Shown one piece after another: positions 55,041 to 62,502 of a stretch of DNA of 64,000 bases; positions within the stretch are counted from its first letter, which is position 1, and each line of letters opens with the position of its first letter. This DNA comes from Cohnella caldifontis (lineage in GTDB: Bacteria > Bacillota > Bacilli > Paenibacillales > Paenibacillaceae), in NCBI RefSeq assembly GCF_029360585.1, contig NZ_JAQZSJ010000002.1, forward strand, positions 248,001-312,000. The letters run 5' to 3'. The translations under genes were made by a program, and so were the position numbers. A model generated the notes under the pieces. It did not search any database. It was not told the DNA's origin and saw only the letters and a program-made list of their open reading frames with translations.

Positions 55041-55763
55041 CCGTTACGTCGGTCTCGCCGACTTATCTCCTCGCACCGATGCTCCTCTGCGCGTTTACGC
55101 CGGTCTCGCCGACTTATCTCCTCGCACCGGCGATTCTCCGCGACCGTTACGCCTGCCATGCAGGCTTAATGCCGTGTGCCGACGCTTCTCCACGCCCATT
55201 AAGCCTGCCGCGCAGACTTAATGCCATGCGCCGATGCTTCTCCACGGCCGTTACGCCTGCCATGCAGGCTTAATGCCTCGCGCCGACGCTTCTCCACGGC
55301 CGTTACGCCTGCCATGCAGGCTTAATGCCTCGCGCCGCCGATTCTCCGCGACCGTTACGCCTGCCATGCAGGCTTAATGCCTCGCGCCGCCGATTCTCCG
55401 CGCCCGTTACGCCTGCCGCGCCGGCTTAATGCCCTGTGCCGACGCGTCTACACCCCCCTTACGCCTGCCGCGCAGACTTAATGCCATGCGCCGACGCTTC
55501 TCCACGCCCGTTACGCCTGCCATGCAGGCTTAATGCCTCGCGCCGCCGATTCTCCACGGCCGTTACGCCTGCCGCGCAGGCTTAATGCCATGTGCCGACG
55601 CTTCTCCACGCCCGTTACGCCTGCCGCGCAAGCTTAATGCCCGGTGCCGGCGATTCTCCGCGACCGTTACGCCTGCCGCACAGACTTAATGCCATGCGCC
55701 GACGCTTCTCCACGGCCGTTACGCCCGCCGCGCAGGCTTAACGCCCTGTGCCGCATACACGTA
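55041..55763. repeat. 52-bp tandem array, 14 units
   Basis: Lies between convergent genes (54977-55770). The TTA anchor after the hairpin is at 55063, 55114, 55166, 55218 and then every 52 bp to 55738. Twelve units carry GCCTGC-CAT/CGC-GCAGGC (with changes), and the first two carry GTCGG-TCTCG-CCGAC. The backbone around it is CCGTTAC, then CTTAATGCC and CGCTTCTCCACG. There are no unique spacers. Confidence 0.95.
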
Positions 55764-55770
55764 CGCCCCC

Positions 55771-57867
55771 TCACGCCTTCGCCGGCATCGTTTGTTCGCC
55801 GGCCTTTTCTTTCCCGCGCAGCAGAAAATACAGGCTGGTCGCCGCCAGGAAGGCGGCCGCGCAGACAGCCAGCCGGAGGAGTTGAATCCGCAGGTCGGCG
55901 TAATCCCCGCTGGAAATGGCGTCGCGGAAGCCTTGGACGCTGTAGGTCATCGGCAGCCACGGGTGCAGCGCCTTGGCCCAGCCCGGCAGCAGTTCCACCG
56001 GAAACGTGCCGGCGCTGGACGCCAGCTGCAGCACCATCAGCACGAGGACCAGGAACCTTCCCGGCTGGTCCAGCCATGTCGCGAAAGCTTGGGCGATGAA
56101 CATGAAGGCGAGGCCCGTTACCGCCGTGAACGCGTAAAACCAAGGAACGCTCCGCACCTGCAGGCCGAGCGCGTACGTCAGCACCGTGCACAGGATGAGA
56201 GACTGCGCCAGGCTCATCAGGCCGAACGTCAACCCTTTGCTGACGAACAGCGGAAAGCCCCCGGCACCCGGTTCCGATCCGCCCCGCGGGGAGAAAATCG
56301 TCGTAAAGACGAGCGATCCGGCGAATAGGGCGATGGAGATGAAATAAGGAGCGATGCCGTAACCGTACCGCTTGATATGACGGTCGTCGTCGGCCCGGAT
56401 CGAGACCGGTTGGGCGAACAGCCGCATCGTCCGGTCGTCGGCATTCAAGGCGGCGGTCCGATCGGCGGCTTCCGCCAGCTTGTCCGCCAGCTCCGCCGTC
56501 CCGTCCGCCAGTTGCGCCGCCCCCGTCGCAAGCGGCGCCGTCCCCGTCTGAAGCCGGTTCGCCCCGGCCTCCAAGTCGGCACTCCCCGTTACCAACTGCG
56601 AGACGCCAGCGCGCAGACTGCTGATGCCTGTCCGCAGCTGCCCGGCCCCCTGCGCCAGCTTGTTCCCGGCAGCCGCCGCGTCCGTCAGGCCCGCGTTCTC
56701 CTGCTTCAGCCCCTGCTCCAGCCGACGCGCGCCCGATGCCAGTTTTTGGGCGCCCGCCGCCAGCTGCCCTTGGCCCTGCGCCAAGCTGCCGACGCCTGCA
56801 GCCAGCTGCTTCTGGACGCCGCTCAGCGCTCCGGCGCCTTGCGCCAGCGATTGGAGCGCGTTCAGCAGCTGCTTCGCTTGCGCATCCGCGGCCAGGCCGG
56901 CGTTCGCGTTCAGCAGCTTTTGAAGCCCATCGGCCGCTTGCGCCGCTCCGGCGGACAGCTCGCTCGCGGAAGACGAAGCCGCAGCCAGTCCGGACTCCAG
57001 CTTGCTGCCGCCTGCCGACGCCGTCTGAAGCGCCGCCGCGAGCGAATCCGCCTCTTGCGCGGCATCCGCAGCCCCCGCCTGCAGTTGCTTGCCGGCAGAC
57101 GCCAGCCGCCCTAGCCCGCCGGCTAGGCTGGACGCGCCGCTATTCACCTGCGCGGCTCCGGCGACGGCGTCGGCGGCTCCCGCCGCGAGCCGGCTCGCCC
57201 CGGCATGCATCCGTGCGGCCCCGGCGGACAGCTCGCCTAAGTGCGTCCGGACGGAGGCGACGCCATCCCCGAGCTGCGCGGCTCCTTCATTCAGCTTAGC
57301 CGCCCCTTCGCTCGCTTCCTTCAGCCCGGCCGACAGTTCGGCGAATTGCCCCGTTACGCTGCGGGTATACGCTTCCGTCAAGTTTTCCGAAAGCTGGGTC
57401 CGCAGTTCCTTGACCGCGTTCTCGCTGATTTGCCCGGCGATGAAGTTGTAGTAGCTGTTCGATTCGTAGACGATTTCGGCCTGCCGGGGCTGGTCCGTCG
57501 TCAAGGAAGCCGCGTCGGCCGAGAAGCTCTCCGGAATCGTGACCGACGCGTAATACCGGTTCTCCAGCATGCCGCTTTCCGCTTGTCCCGCGCTGACGAA
57601 GCTCCAGCGAAACACGGGATTTTCCTTGAGCTCGGATACGAACTGTTCGCCGACGTTTTTGAACGTGCCGCCGAAATCCGCCCCCCGGTCCAGATTGACC
57701 ACGGCGACGGGCAGGTTCGCGAGATTGCCGTAAGGATCCCAGGAGCCGCGGATCAAGAAGCCGCTGTACAGGATCGGAATACATGCGACCGCCGCGAACG
57801 TGACGATGAGCATCGGATTTTTGAGAAAATGCCGGACGTCTTGGACGAACACGCGAAAAGGGTTCAT
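55771..57867 (-). CDS. YhgE/Pip-family membrane protein
   Basis: 698 residues. N-terminal membrane segment (PMLIVTFAAVACIPILYSGF), then an extracellular part with VAVVNLDRGADFGGTFKNVG. A long helical region (about 195-480) follows, built of repeated A/G-x-x-L-x-x-G-A units. Five to six membrane segments close the protein (ISIALFAGSLVFTTIF onward), an ABC-2-like end. Homologues act as phage receptors or ESX/type VII-linked exporters. ATG 57867 follows GGAGGA. Confidence 0.92.
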   Translation of the reverse strand: MNPFRVFVQDVRHFLKNPMLIVTFAAVACIPILYSGFLIRGSWDPYGNLANLPVAVVNLDRGADFGGTFKNVGEQFVSELKENPVFRWSFVSAGQAESGMLENRYYASVTIPESFSADAASLTTDQPRQAEIVYESNSYYNFIAGQISENAVKELRTQLSENLTEAYTRSVTGQFAELSAGLKEASEGAAKLNEGAAQLGDGVASVRTHLGELSAGAARMHAGASRLAAGAADAVAGAAQVNSGASSLAGGLGRLASAGKQLQAGAADAAQEADSLAAALQTASAGGSKLESGLAAASSSASELSAGAAQAADGLQKLLNANAGLAADAQAKQLLNALQSLAQGAGALSGVQKQLAAGVGSLAQGQGQLAAGAQKLASGARRLEQGLKQENAGLTDAAAAGNKLAQGAGQLRTGISSLRAGVSQLVTGSADLEAGANRLQTGTAPLATGAAQLADGTAELADKLAEAADRTAALNADDRTMRLFAQPVSIRADDDRHIKRYGYGIAPYFISIALFAGSLVFTTIFSPRGGSEPGAGGFPLFVSKGLTFGLMSLAQSLILCTVLTYALGLQVRSVPWFYAFTAVTGLAFMFIAQAFATWLDQPGRFLVLVLMVLQLASSAGTFPVELLPGWAKALHPWLPMTYSVQGFRDAISSGDYADLRIQLLRLAVCAAAFLAATSLYFLLRGKEKAGEQTMPAKA

Positions 57868-57901
57868 TGGGAAATCCTCCGGGTTAAGGGGGCTTTTGCG
57901 G

Positions 57902-58186
57902 TTAGGATTTCCCAAAAGCGCTCCCGGCAGGCGGATCTGCGAAATAGAGGCTCAGGGAGGGCCCTCTCAACGGGGAACTTGCACGCAGCCGGAAAACGGT
58001 TTTCCGTGGCGACCGTTCGATGAACGTCCACTCCGTCAGCGATTCGTTCGGGGCCGCTTTGAGCACAGGAGGCAACAGCATCGCCCTCAGCCAATCCCTT
58101 GCCTTTGCATCTGCCCTTGCATCTGCCTTTGCATCTAGACCCTTGCGCCTCTGCCGGATTGTCCCTTTCCCTCTCCCCTTCGCCAT
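57902..58186 (-). CDS. Doubtful 94-codon ORF upstream of the YhgE-like gene
   Basis: The C-terminal two thirds have coding-like third-position GC (LTEWTFIERSPRKTVFRLRA). The N-terminus is basic and built of a repeated ADA(K/R) pattern from the 12-bp DNA repeats. ATG 58186 has a distant GAGGAAAG. It ends 34 bp before the YhgE-like start. Not recognised; may be spurious. Confidence 0.3.
   Translation of the reverse strand: MAKGRGKGTIRQRRKGLDAKADARADAKARDWLRAMLLPPVLKAAPNESLTEWTFIERSPRKTVFRLRASSPLRGPSLSLYFADPPAGSAFGKS
58101..58136. repeat. Three 12-bp direct repeats
   Basis: Units of the form CCTTTGCATCTG repeat three times in a row, inside the doubtful ORF. Confidence 0.85.
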
Positions 58187-58314
58187 CCCTGAACTCTTTC
58201 CTCGCAGCGCAGGGATCAGGCTTATCCCTCATGCATCTTCCCCGATGAGGCTGGGCCGCCGTCCGTGGCCCGGACAGCCCGTTCAACCAAAACGCGCCAA
58301 GAGGAGAAATGCGC

Positions 58315-58701
58315 ATGAAAATTCCGGTTACGGGGATCGTCCTCTGCTCGGCCGGCGCGGACGGCCGGCACTCCCACAAGCTGTACCTGACCTCCTGGGA
58401 CGGCCGGCCGGTTCCCCACACGCACGCGTTCGGCGGCGTCACGTCCTTCGATGACGGCCATGCCCACCAGTATGCGGGCGTCACCGCCCCGGCCGCCACC
58501 GGCGTCCCCCACGTCCACGAGTTTTACGCCGAGACGTCTTTCAACGACGGCCACACGCACGTCATCCGGGGCACGACGGGCCGCGACGTTCCGCTGCCCG
58601 GGGGCGGGCACATCCACTATTTCGAGGGCTACACCACGGTGAACGGCAGGCATCCCCACGCCCATGCTTACCACGGCCATACGGGCAACGAGTTGATGTA
58701 A
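58315..58701 (+). CDS. YmaF-family His-rich protein
   Basis: 128 residues with repeated His motifs: GRHSHKLYLTSWDG, PHTHAFGG, DGHAHQYAGVT, PHVHEFYAETSFNDGHTHV, GGHIHYFEGYT and HPHAHAYHGHT. YmaF proteins are spore-associated in Bacilli; metal binding is plausible. ATG 58315 has GAGGAG 8 nt upstream; ATG 58309 is too close. Confidence 0.88.
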   Translation: MKIPVTGIVLCSAGADGRHSHKLYLTSWDGRPVPHTHAFGGVTSFDDGHAHQYAGVTAPAATGVPHVHEFYAETSFNDGHTHVIRGTTGRDVPLPGGGHIHYFEGYTTVNGRHPHAHAYHGHTGNELM

Positions 58702-58759
58702 GGAGCGCGGGCCGCCCCGGGTCCGCGCCGCGCCGACTGGGCCGCACCGTTCGCACGCC

Positions 58760-58962
58760 GTAACCCGATCAAACCCGGTTACAGCCCCGCCGGCGGCCCG
58801 TCCGCACGCGTAACCCGATCAAACCCGGTTCCAGCCCCGCCGGCCGCACCGTTCGCACGCGTAACCCGATCAAACCCGGTTACAGCCCCGCCGGCGGCCC
58901 GTTCGCACGCCGCAACCCGATCAAGCCCGGCTGCAACCCCGCCGGCGACCCGTCCGCGCGCC
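58760..58962. repeat. 50-51-bp tandem array, 4 units
   Basis: Units start with G(T/C)AACCCGATCAA at 58760, 58810, 58861 and 58912 (50, 51, 51 bp). Each has a GTAACC...GGTTAC dyad followed by CAGCCCCGCCGGC. The last unit is degenerate. Confidence 0.92.
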
Positions 58963-59054
58963 CGCCGCTCCGAGGCCGTCCCGCCGCGAGCTTCCGCCTC
59001 GCGCGGAAGCTTTTTCCATGCGGAAAAACCGGACAAGCCGGAATAAATTGAGTC

Positions 59055-59084
59055 TTGAAGGGGAACAACTGTTCGTAGTATGAT
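59055..59084 (+). promoter_or_regulatory. SOS operon promoter
   Basis: TTGAAG (59055-59060), 18-nt spacer, TATGAT (59079-59084). Confidence 0.75.
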
Positions 59085-59100
59085 GAGGGAACAGATGTTC
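59063..59100 (+). promoter_or_regulatory. Two LexA/DinR boxes
   Basis: GAAC-AACT-GTTC (59063-59074) lies in the promoter spacer and GAAC-AGAT-GTTC (59089-59100) over the expected start of transcription. The centres are 26 bp apart. Confidence 0.88.
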
Positions 59101-59123
59101 CCTTTGCTTAAGGAGGCCAAAGC

Positions 59124-59513
59124 ATGGTCCCGAACAAACCCCCGGTGATCACGCCCGAAGAGCGCGCGCTGGTAAAGGATGCGATCGTGATTCCCGCCAT
59201 GCTGGAATTTCTTCAGAACGACATCCGCACCGTCAGCCAGATGGGCCTCAAGCTGGACCTGATCATCGTCAAAAGCCTGCAAGCCGTCGAGCAGCAAATC
59301 ATCTCGGAGCACTTGGACGTCCGCGGCGAACTTCGGAGGCGGGGGATCAAGCTGTACGCCGTGGAACGGTCCGACGCCGGCCTCGAGGGGCATTACGTGT
59401 GCCGGGGCTACCGGCATCGGATCAGTCTGCTGTGGAGCGTCGTCCGGACCGAAGTGCTGCGCAAGGCCAGCCGGTACACGGGCGTCACGCTGACCGGGGG
59501 TTCGCCGGCATGA
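59124..59513 (+). CDS. Unknown first gene of the SOS operon
   Basis: 129 residues: PEERALVKDAIVIPAMLEFL, RTVSQMGLKLDLIIVKSLQA, VRGELRRRGIKLYAVERSD and HYVCRGYRHRISLLWSVVR. Mixed alpha/beta, no membrane segment. ATG 59124 follows AAGGAGG. Its stop overlaps the polymerase start as ATGA. Such a gene ahead of uvrX-yolD suggests a polymerase accessory factor (inference). No family recognised. Confidence 0.8.
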   Translation: MVPNKPPVITPEERALVKDAIVIPAMLEFLQNDIRTVSQMGLKLDLIIVKSLQAVEQQIISEHLDVRGELRRRGIKLYAVERSDAGLEGHYVCRGYRHRISLLWSVVRTEVLRKASRYTGVTLTGGSPA

Positions 59514-60772
59514 GCGGCGCCCGGGTCATCGCGCTGGCGGACTGCCAATCGTTCTACGCCTCGGTCGAGAAAGCGGACCACCCCGAGTACGCCGACCGTC
59601 CCGTGGTCGTCGCCGGGGATCCGGAGCGCCGCTCCGGCATCATCCTGGCGGCATGCCCGATCGCCAAGCGTTACGGCGTCACGACGGCCGAGTCGCTCCG
59701 GGAAGCGCTGGCCAAATGCCCCGAACTGGTCGTCATCAAACCCCGCATGCAGCACTACATCGACGTTTCGATGCAGATTACCGAAATTTACCGCTCGTTT
59801 TCCGATTTGGTGGAGCCCTATTCCATCGACGAGCAGTTCATCGATTTGACGGCCAGCCTGAAGCTGTTCGGAACGCCGCGGGAGATCGCCAGGACGATCC
59901 AGGAGAAAGTCCGCAGCGAAACCGGCATCTACACGCGGGTCGGCCTGAGCGATTCGAAGGTCACCGCCAAGATGGCCTGCGATCTGTGGGCGAAGAAGAA
60001 CGACGACGGCATTTTCGAATTGAAGCGGGAGGAAATTCCCTCCACTTTGTGGGAGCAGCCGATCCAAAAGCTGTTCATGGTCGGCAACCGCATGACGTCC
60101 CACTTTACTTCGATGGGCTTCACGACCGTGGGGGACTTGGCCCGCACTCCCCTCGAGACGCTGAAGCTGCGGATGCGGCAGAAGTTCCGCCGCAACTGCG
60201 ACATCGACGCCGAGCTGTACTGGAGAATCGCCAACGGCATCGACAACAGCCCGGTCAGCCCTTATACGCACGAAGAAGCGCCGAAATCGATCGGCCACCA
60301 GATGACGCTGCCGCGGGACTACCGCGCGCTGGAGGACATCAAGATCATCATCCTGGAGTTGTCGGAGCTGGTATGCCAGCGCTGCCGGAGCAAGGGTTAC
60401 ATGGCGAGCGTCGTATCGGTCGGCTGCCAGGGCGCCGATTTCGACCGGCCGACGGGCTTCTACCGGCAGATGACGATGCCCGACCCGACCAACGCGACCA
60501 ACCACGTGTACCATTGGGCCGCGAAGCTGTTCGAGCGGCATTGGAACGGCGACCCCGTCCGGAAGGTCGGGGTCAGCGTCACGGGGCTGGAGAAGGAAGG
60601 CGAGTACCAGCTGTCCCTGTTCGAAGAGCGGGACCGGCTCCGGGAGCTGGAGCGGGCCACCGACTCGCTCAAGCGCAAATACGGGGATACCGTCATCATG
60701 CGGGCCGTCTCGGCGACCGCGGCCGGCCAGGCGAGAGACCGGGCAGGCAAGATTGGAGGACACTACAAATGA
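59510..60772 (+). CDS. UvrX-type Y-family DNA polymerase
   Basis: Translesion polymerase of the ImuB/UvrX/DinB superfamily. 420 residues: catalytic Asp in LADCQSFYASVEK, catalytic DE in PYSIDEQFIDLT, and RVGLSDSKVTAKMACDLWAKK in the palm. A little-finger domain follows and a clamp-binding motif QLSLF near residue 365. It starts within the stop of the preceding gene and overlaps the next by ATGA. SOS-controlled. Confidence 0.94.
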   Translation: MSGARVIALADCQSFYASVEKADHPEYADRPVVVAGDPERRSGIILAACPIAKRYGVTTAESLREALAKCPELVVIKPRMQHYIDVSMQITEIYRSFSDLVEPYSIDEQFIDLTASLKLFGTPREIARTIQEKVRSETGIYTRVGLSDSKVTAKMACDLWAKKNDDGIFELKREEIPSTLWEQPIQKLFMVGNRMTSHFTSMGFTTVGDLARTPLETLKLRMRQKFRRNCDIDAELYWRIANGIDNSPVSPYTHEEAPKSIGHQMTLPRDYRALEDIKIIILELSELVCQRCRSKGYMASVVSVGCQGADFDRPTGFYRQMTMPDPTNATNHVYHWAAKLFERHWNGDPVRKVGVSVTGLEKEGEYQLSLFEERDRLRELERATDSLKRKYGDTVIMRAVSATAAGQARDRAGKIGGHYK

Positions 60773-61092
60773 GGAAGAAGCTGGAAGGCAACGGACTCTG
60801 GGAGAGCAGCCGCATGATGCTGCCGGAGCATCATCGGACGATTCAGAAGGCCAACCGCGAGCTCGATCCGAAGCCGCAGCCGGAGCTCGACGAGCAGGAA
60901 ATGGAAAAAATCGGCGACGCCCTGTACCGCTCCTGGGAGGAGAGGCTGCCGATCAAGCTGTATCTATACGATCCTTATGAAGAGCCCGTGGTGGAAGGCG
61001 TCGTCGATCAGGTGGACGCCCTTCGCTGGAGAATCCGCGTGGACGGCTGCTGGTTCGACCTCCGCAAGCTCGTCCGGCTTGAAGGGCCTTAA
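60769..61092 (+). CDS. YolD-like protein
   Basis: 107 residues: NGLWESSRMMLPEHHRTIQK is the YolD signature; the rest (LYLYDPYEEPVVEGVVDQVD) is a small beta domain. YolD-like proteins are paired with UvrX polymerases and are thought to be their cofactors, like a UmuD/ImuA function. Confidence 0.92.
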   Translation: MRKKLEGNGLWESSRMMLPEHHRTIQKANRELDPKPQPELDEQEMEKIGDALYRSWEERLPIKLYLYDPYEEPVVEGVVDQVDALRWRIRVDGCWFDLRKLVRLEGP

Positions 61093-61104
61093 AGAACAAA
61101 TGCA

Positions 61105-61134
61105 CCAAAAAACCGACCCCGGCGGGGTCGGTTT
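61105..61134. terminator. Bidirectional terminator
   Basis: AACCGACCCC and GGGTCGGTT pair around GGCG; T3 on the plus strand and T6 on the minus strand. It serves the SOS operon and the convergent TIR unit. Confidence 0.85.
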
Positions 61135-61153
61135 GTCGTTTCAGCGATCGATA

Positions 61154-61360
61154 TCAGGCGAAAGACGGCTTGGCGGCGTTGACTTGCCCGCTGACCACTT
61201 TCACGTATTCTTCGTCTCCGCCTTCGACGGAAGGCCCGACGAAAATTCCCTTGCTTCCGATCGAGGCCAGAAGCTGGCCCTTAGCCGAGACACCCGTTCT
61301 CCGAACCGACCAGCGGCCGCCGGAGGATCCTTCCGCCCGCTCTCTTTTTCTTGAACTCAC
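61154..61360 (-). CDS. Small protein coupled to the TIR-like gene
   Basis: 68 residues: basic start SSRKRERAEGSSGGRWSVRR, then GQLLASIGSKGIFVGPSVEG and YVKVVSGQVNAAKPSFA. The GTG at 61360 overlaps the TIR stop as GTGA, so it is translated after it. No family recognised. The coupling implies a linked role such as regulator or partner (inference). Confidence 0.6.
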   Translation of the reverse strand: MSSRKRERAEGSSGGRWSVRRTGVSAKGQLLASIGSKGIFVGPSVEGGDEEYVKVVSGQVNAAKPSFA

Positions 61361-62367
61361 CCAGAATCCCCTCCGATCAAATGAAGGATGGTCGAGAACA
61401 GCTCCTCGTTCAACCGGACCGTTCGTTCGAGCTGCTGCGGGGACAATGTCCGGTTGCCCGTGAAATGAACGGACATCACATGCTCCTTACCCAGAGGATA
61501 GCACAGCACGTAGACGTGCGCAACTTCCCTCCGGTGAAAAAAGGCCCATTTTCCGCTGTTGTAGGCATCGAGAACGTAAATGACGGGCTCGTTCCCCGAA
61601 CGCTCCCCGCCCGTTTGGAATTTGAAAAACCGCCCTTTGCCGACATTGCCTCCCACCTGCCCGATGCCCTCGCTGCCGATTTTTTGCCAGAACGCCGCGC
61701 CGGTCAACCGGTAGCCTTCCGGAGGAAGCAACGCGTTCCGGACGGCCTCGCTGAGCGCCGCGTACCGGCTGGCGAAATCGGCCGGCGGGATGTTCCGGGT
61801 ATATTCCCAAAAGAAATGAAGCACGCTTTGTTTGCGCTCCAGCACTTCTTCCGGATTCTCGTACGGACCTTGCTCCGACACGAGCCGCTCGATCGCCCCG
61901 CAGGCCGCGTCCACCGCCGCCTCGTGGTTGCCGTCGGTTCTCCGGTGGTACTCCAGCAGCGTCATGCCGTTCAAATCGGACAGCACGCGATACTCCCCGA
62001 CCCGCGCGCCGGGCACGATGTCGTCCCGAGCCTCGATGTCCCGAGGCACCAAGCAGAACACGCGCTTTCGCCTCAGTTTGCCCCAAAACAGTCCCATTTC
62101 GAAAACGGTATTGTCCCGGGCGATAAACGCATACTTTCCCCGGATCAACGCGACGTCGTCGGGCGCGAATACGAACACGCCGAAATCGCTGGCGTCCAGC
62201 CGGCGTTCCAACGCTTCCATGGTGTAGTCGTTGGCCCCGAAAACCCCCGCGTACCAAGGCGTTACCTGCGCGATCCTCGATAGTTGGGACGTCACGGCAC
62301 GCGCGTAAGGGATCGCCTCTCGGGACGAACCGACGAAAATTTCCGGTTTGACGGCGGATTCGGCCAT
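61357..62367 (-). CDS. TIR-like (PF10137-type) nucleotide-binding protein with unknown C-terminal domain
   Basis: 336 residues. Residues 8-145 are a TIR-like domain: PEIFVGSSREAIPYARAVTS, YTMEALERRLDASDFGVFVF, and the likely NADase glutamate Glu90 in DNTVFEMGLFWGKLRRKRVF. Residues about 165-336 are not recognised (FHFFWEYTR-like helix, then a beta-rich part YVLDAYNSGKWAFFHRREV). Related proteins act as NAD-degrading effectors in anti-phage signalling systems. No nucleotide cyclase is nearby. ATG 62367 follows AAGGAG by 9 nt; GTG 62406 is less likely. Confidence 0.82.
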   Translation of the reverse strand: MAESAVKPEIFVGSSREAIPYARAVTSQLSRIAQVTPWYAGVFGANDYTMEALERRLDASDFGVFVFAPDDVALIRGKYAFIARDNTVFEMGLFWGKLRRKRVFCLVPRDIEARDDIVPGARVGEYRVLSDLNGMTLLEYHRRTDGNHEAAVDAACGAIERLVSEQGPYENPEEVLERKQSVLHFFWEYTRNIPPADFASRYAALSEAVRNALLPPEGYRLTGAAFWQKIGSEGIGQVGGNVGKGRFFKFQTGGERSGNEPVIYVLDAYNSGKWAFFHRREVAHVYVLCYPLGKEHVMSVHFTGNRTLSPQQLERTVRLNEELFSTILHLIGGDSG

Positions 62368-62423
62368 GGCGTCCAACTCCTTCGGCAACGGGAATGGGCT
62401 CGGCACAAGCCCAGGTAAGGAAA

Positions 62424-62452
62424 ATTATACCATAGGCCGACCCTGCGGTCCA
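62424..62452 (-). promoter_or_regulatory. Promoter of the TIR unit
   Basis: On the minus strand TGGACC (62452-62447), 17-nt spacer ending TGG, TATAAT (62429-62424): an extended -10 promoter 57 nt before the TIR start. Confidence 0.7.
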
Positions 62453-62502
62453 TCGACAACGAGAACGCCCGTTCCCCGTTTAACGATTCGAGAAACGGTC
62501 TT

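Larger units (their letters stand above)
57868..58314. other. 447-bp gap upstream of the YhgE-like gene
   Basis: Holds the doubtful frame at 57902-58186, the 12-bp repeats near 58101-58136 and the ribosome site of the YmaF-like gene. No convincing promoter was identified. Confidence 0.5.
58702..59123. other. 422-bp gap with repeat array and SOS promoter
   Basis: Holds the four-unit repeat (58760-58962), then about 90 bp without clear features, then the LexA-controlled promoter (59055-59100). Confidence 0.8.

Noticed and set aside
53299-55221. 640-codon ORF overlapping the FAD/Rieske gene in another frame
   Set aside because: The frame used by the FAD/Rieske protein has both cofactor sites and a good ribosome site; the other is Arg/Gly-rich and runs into the repeat array.
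55041-55763. Possible CRISPR array
   Set aside because: The whole 52-bp unit is repeated; there are no unique spacers and no cas genes, and the period contains an internal hairpin plus a conserved backbone.
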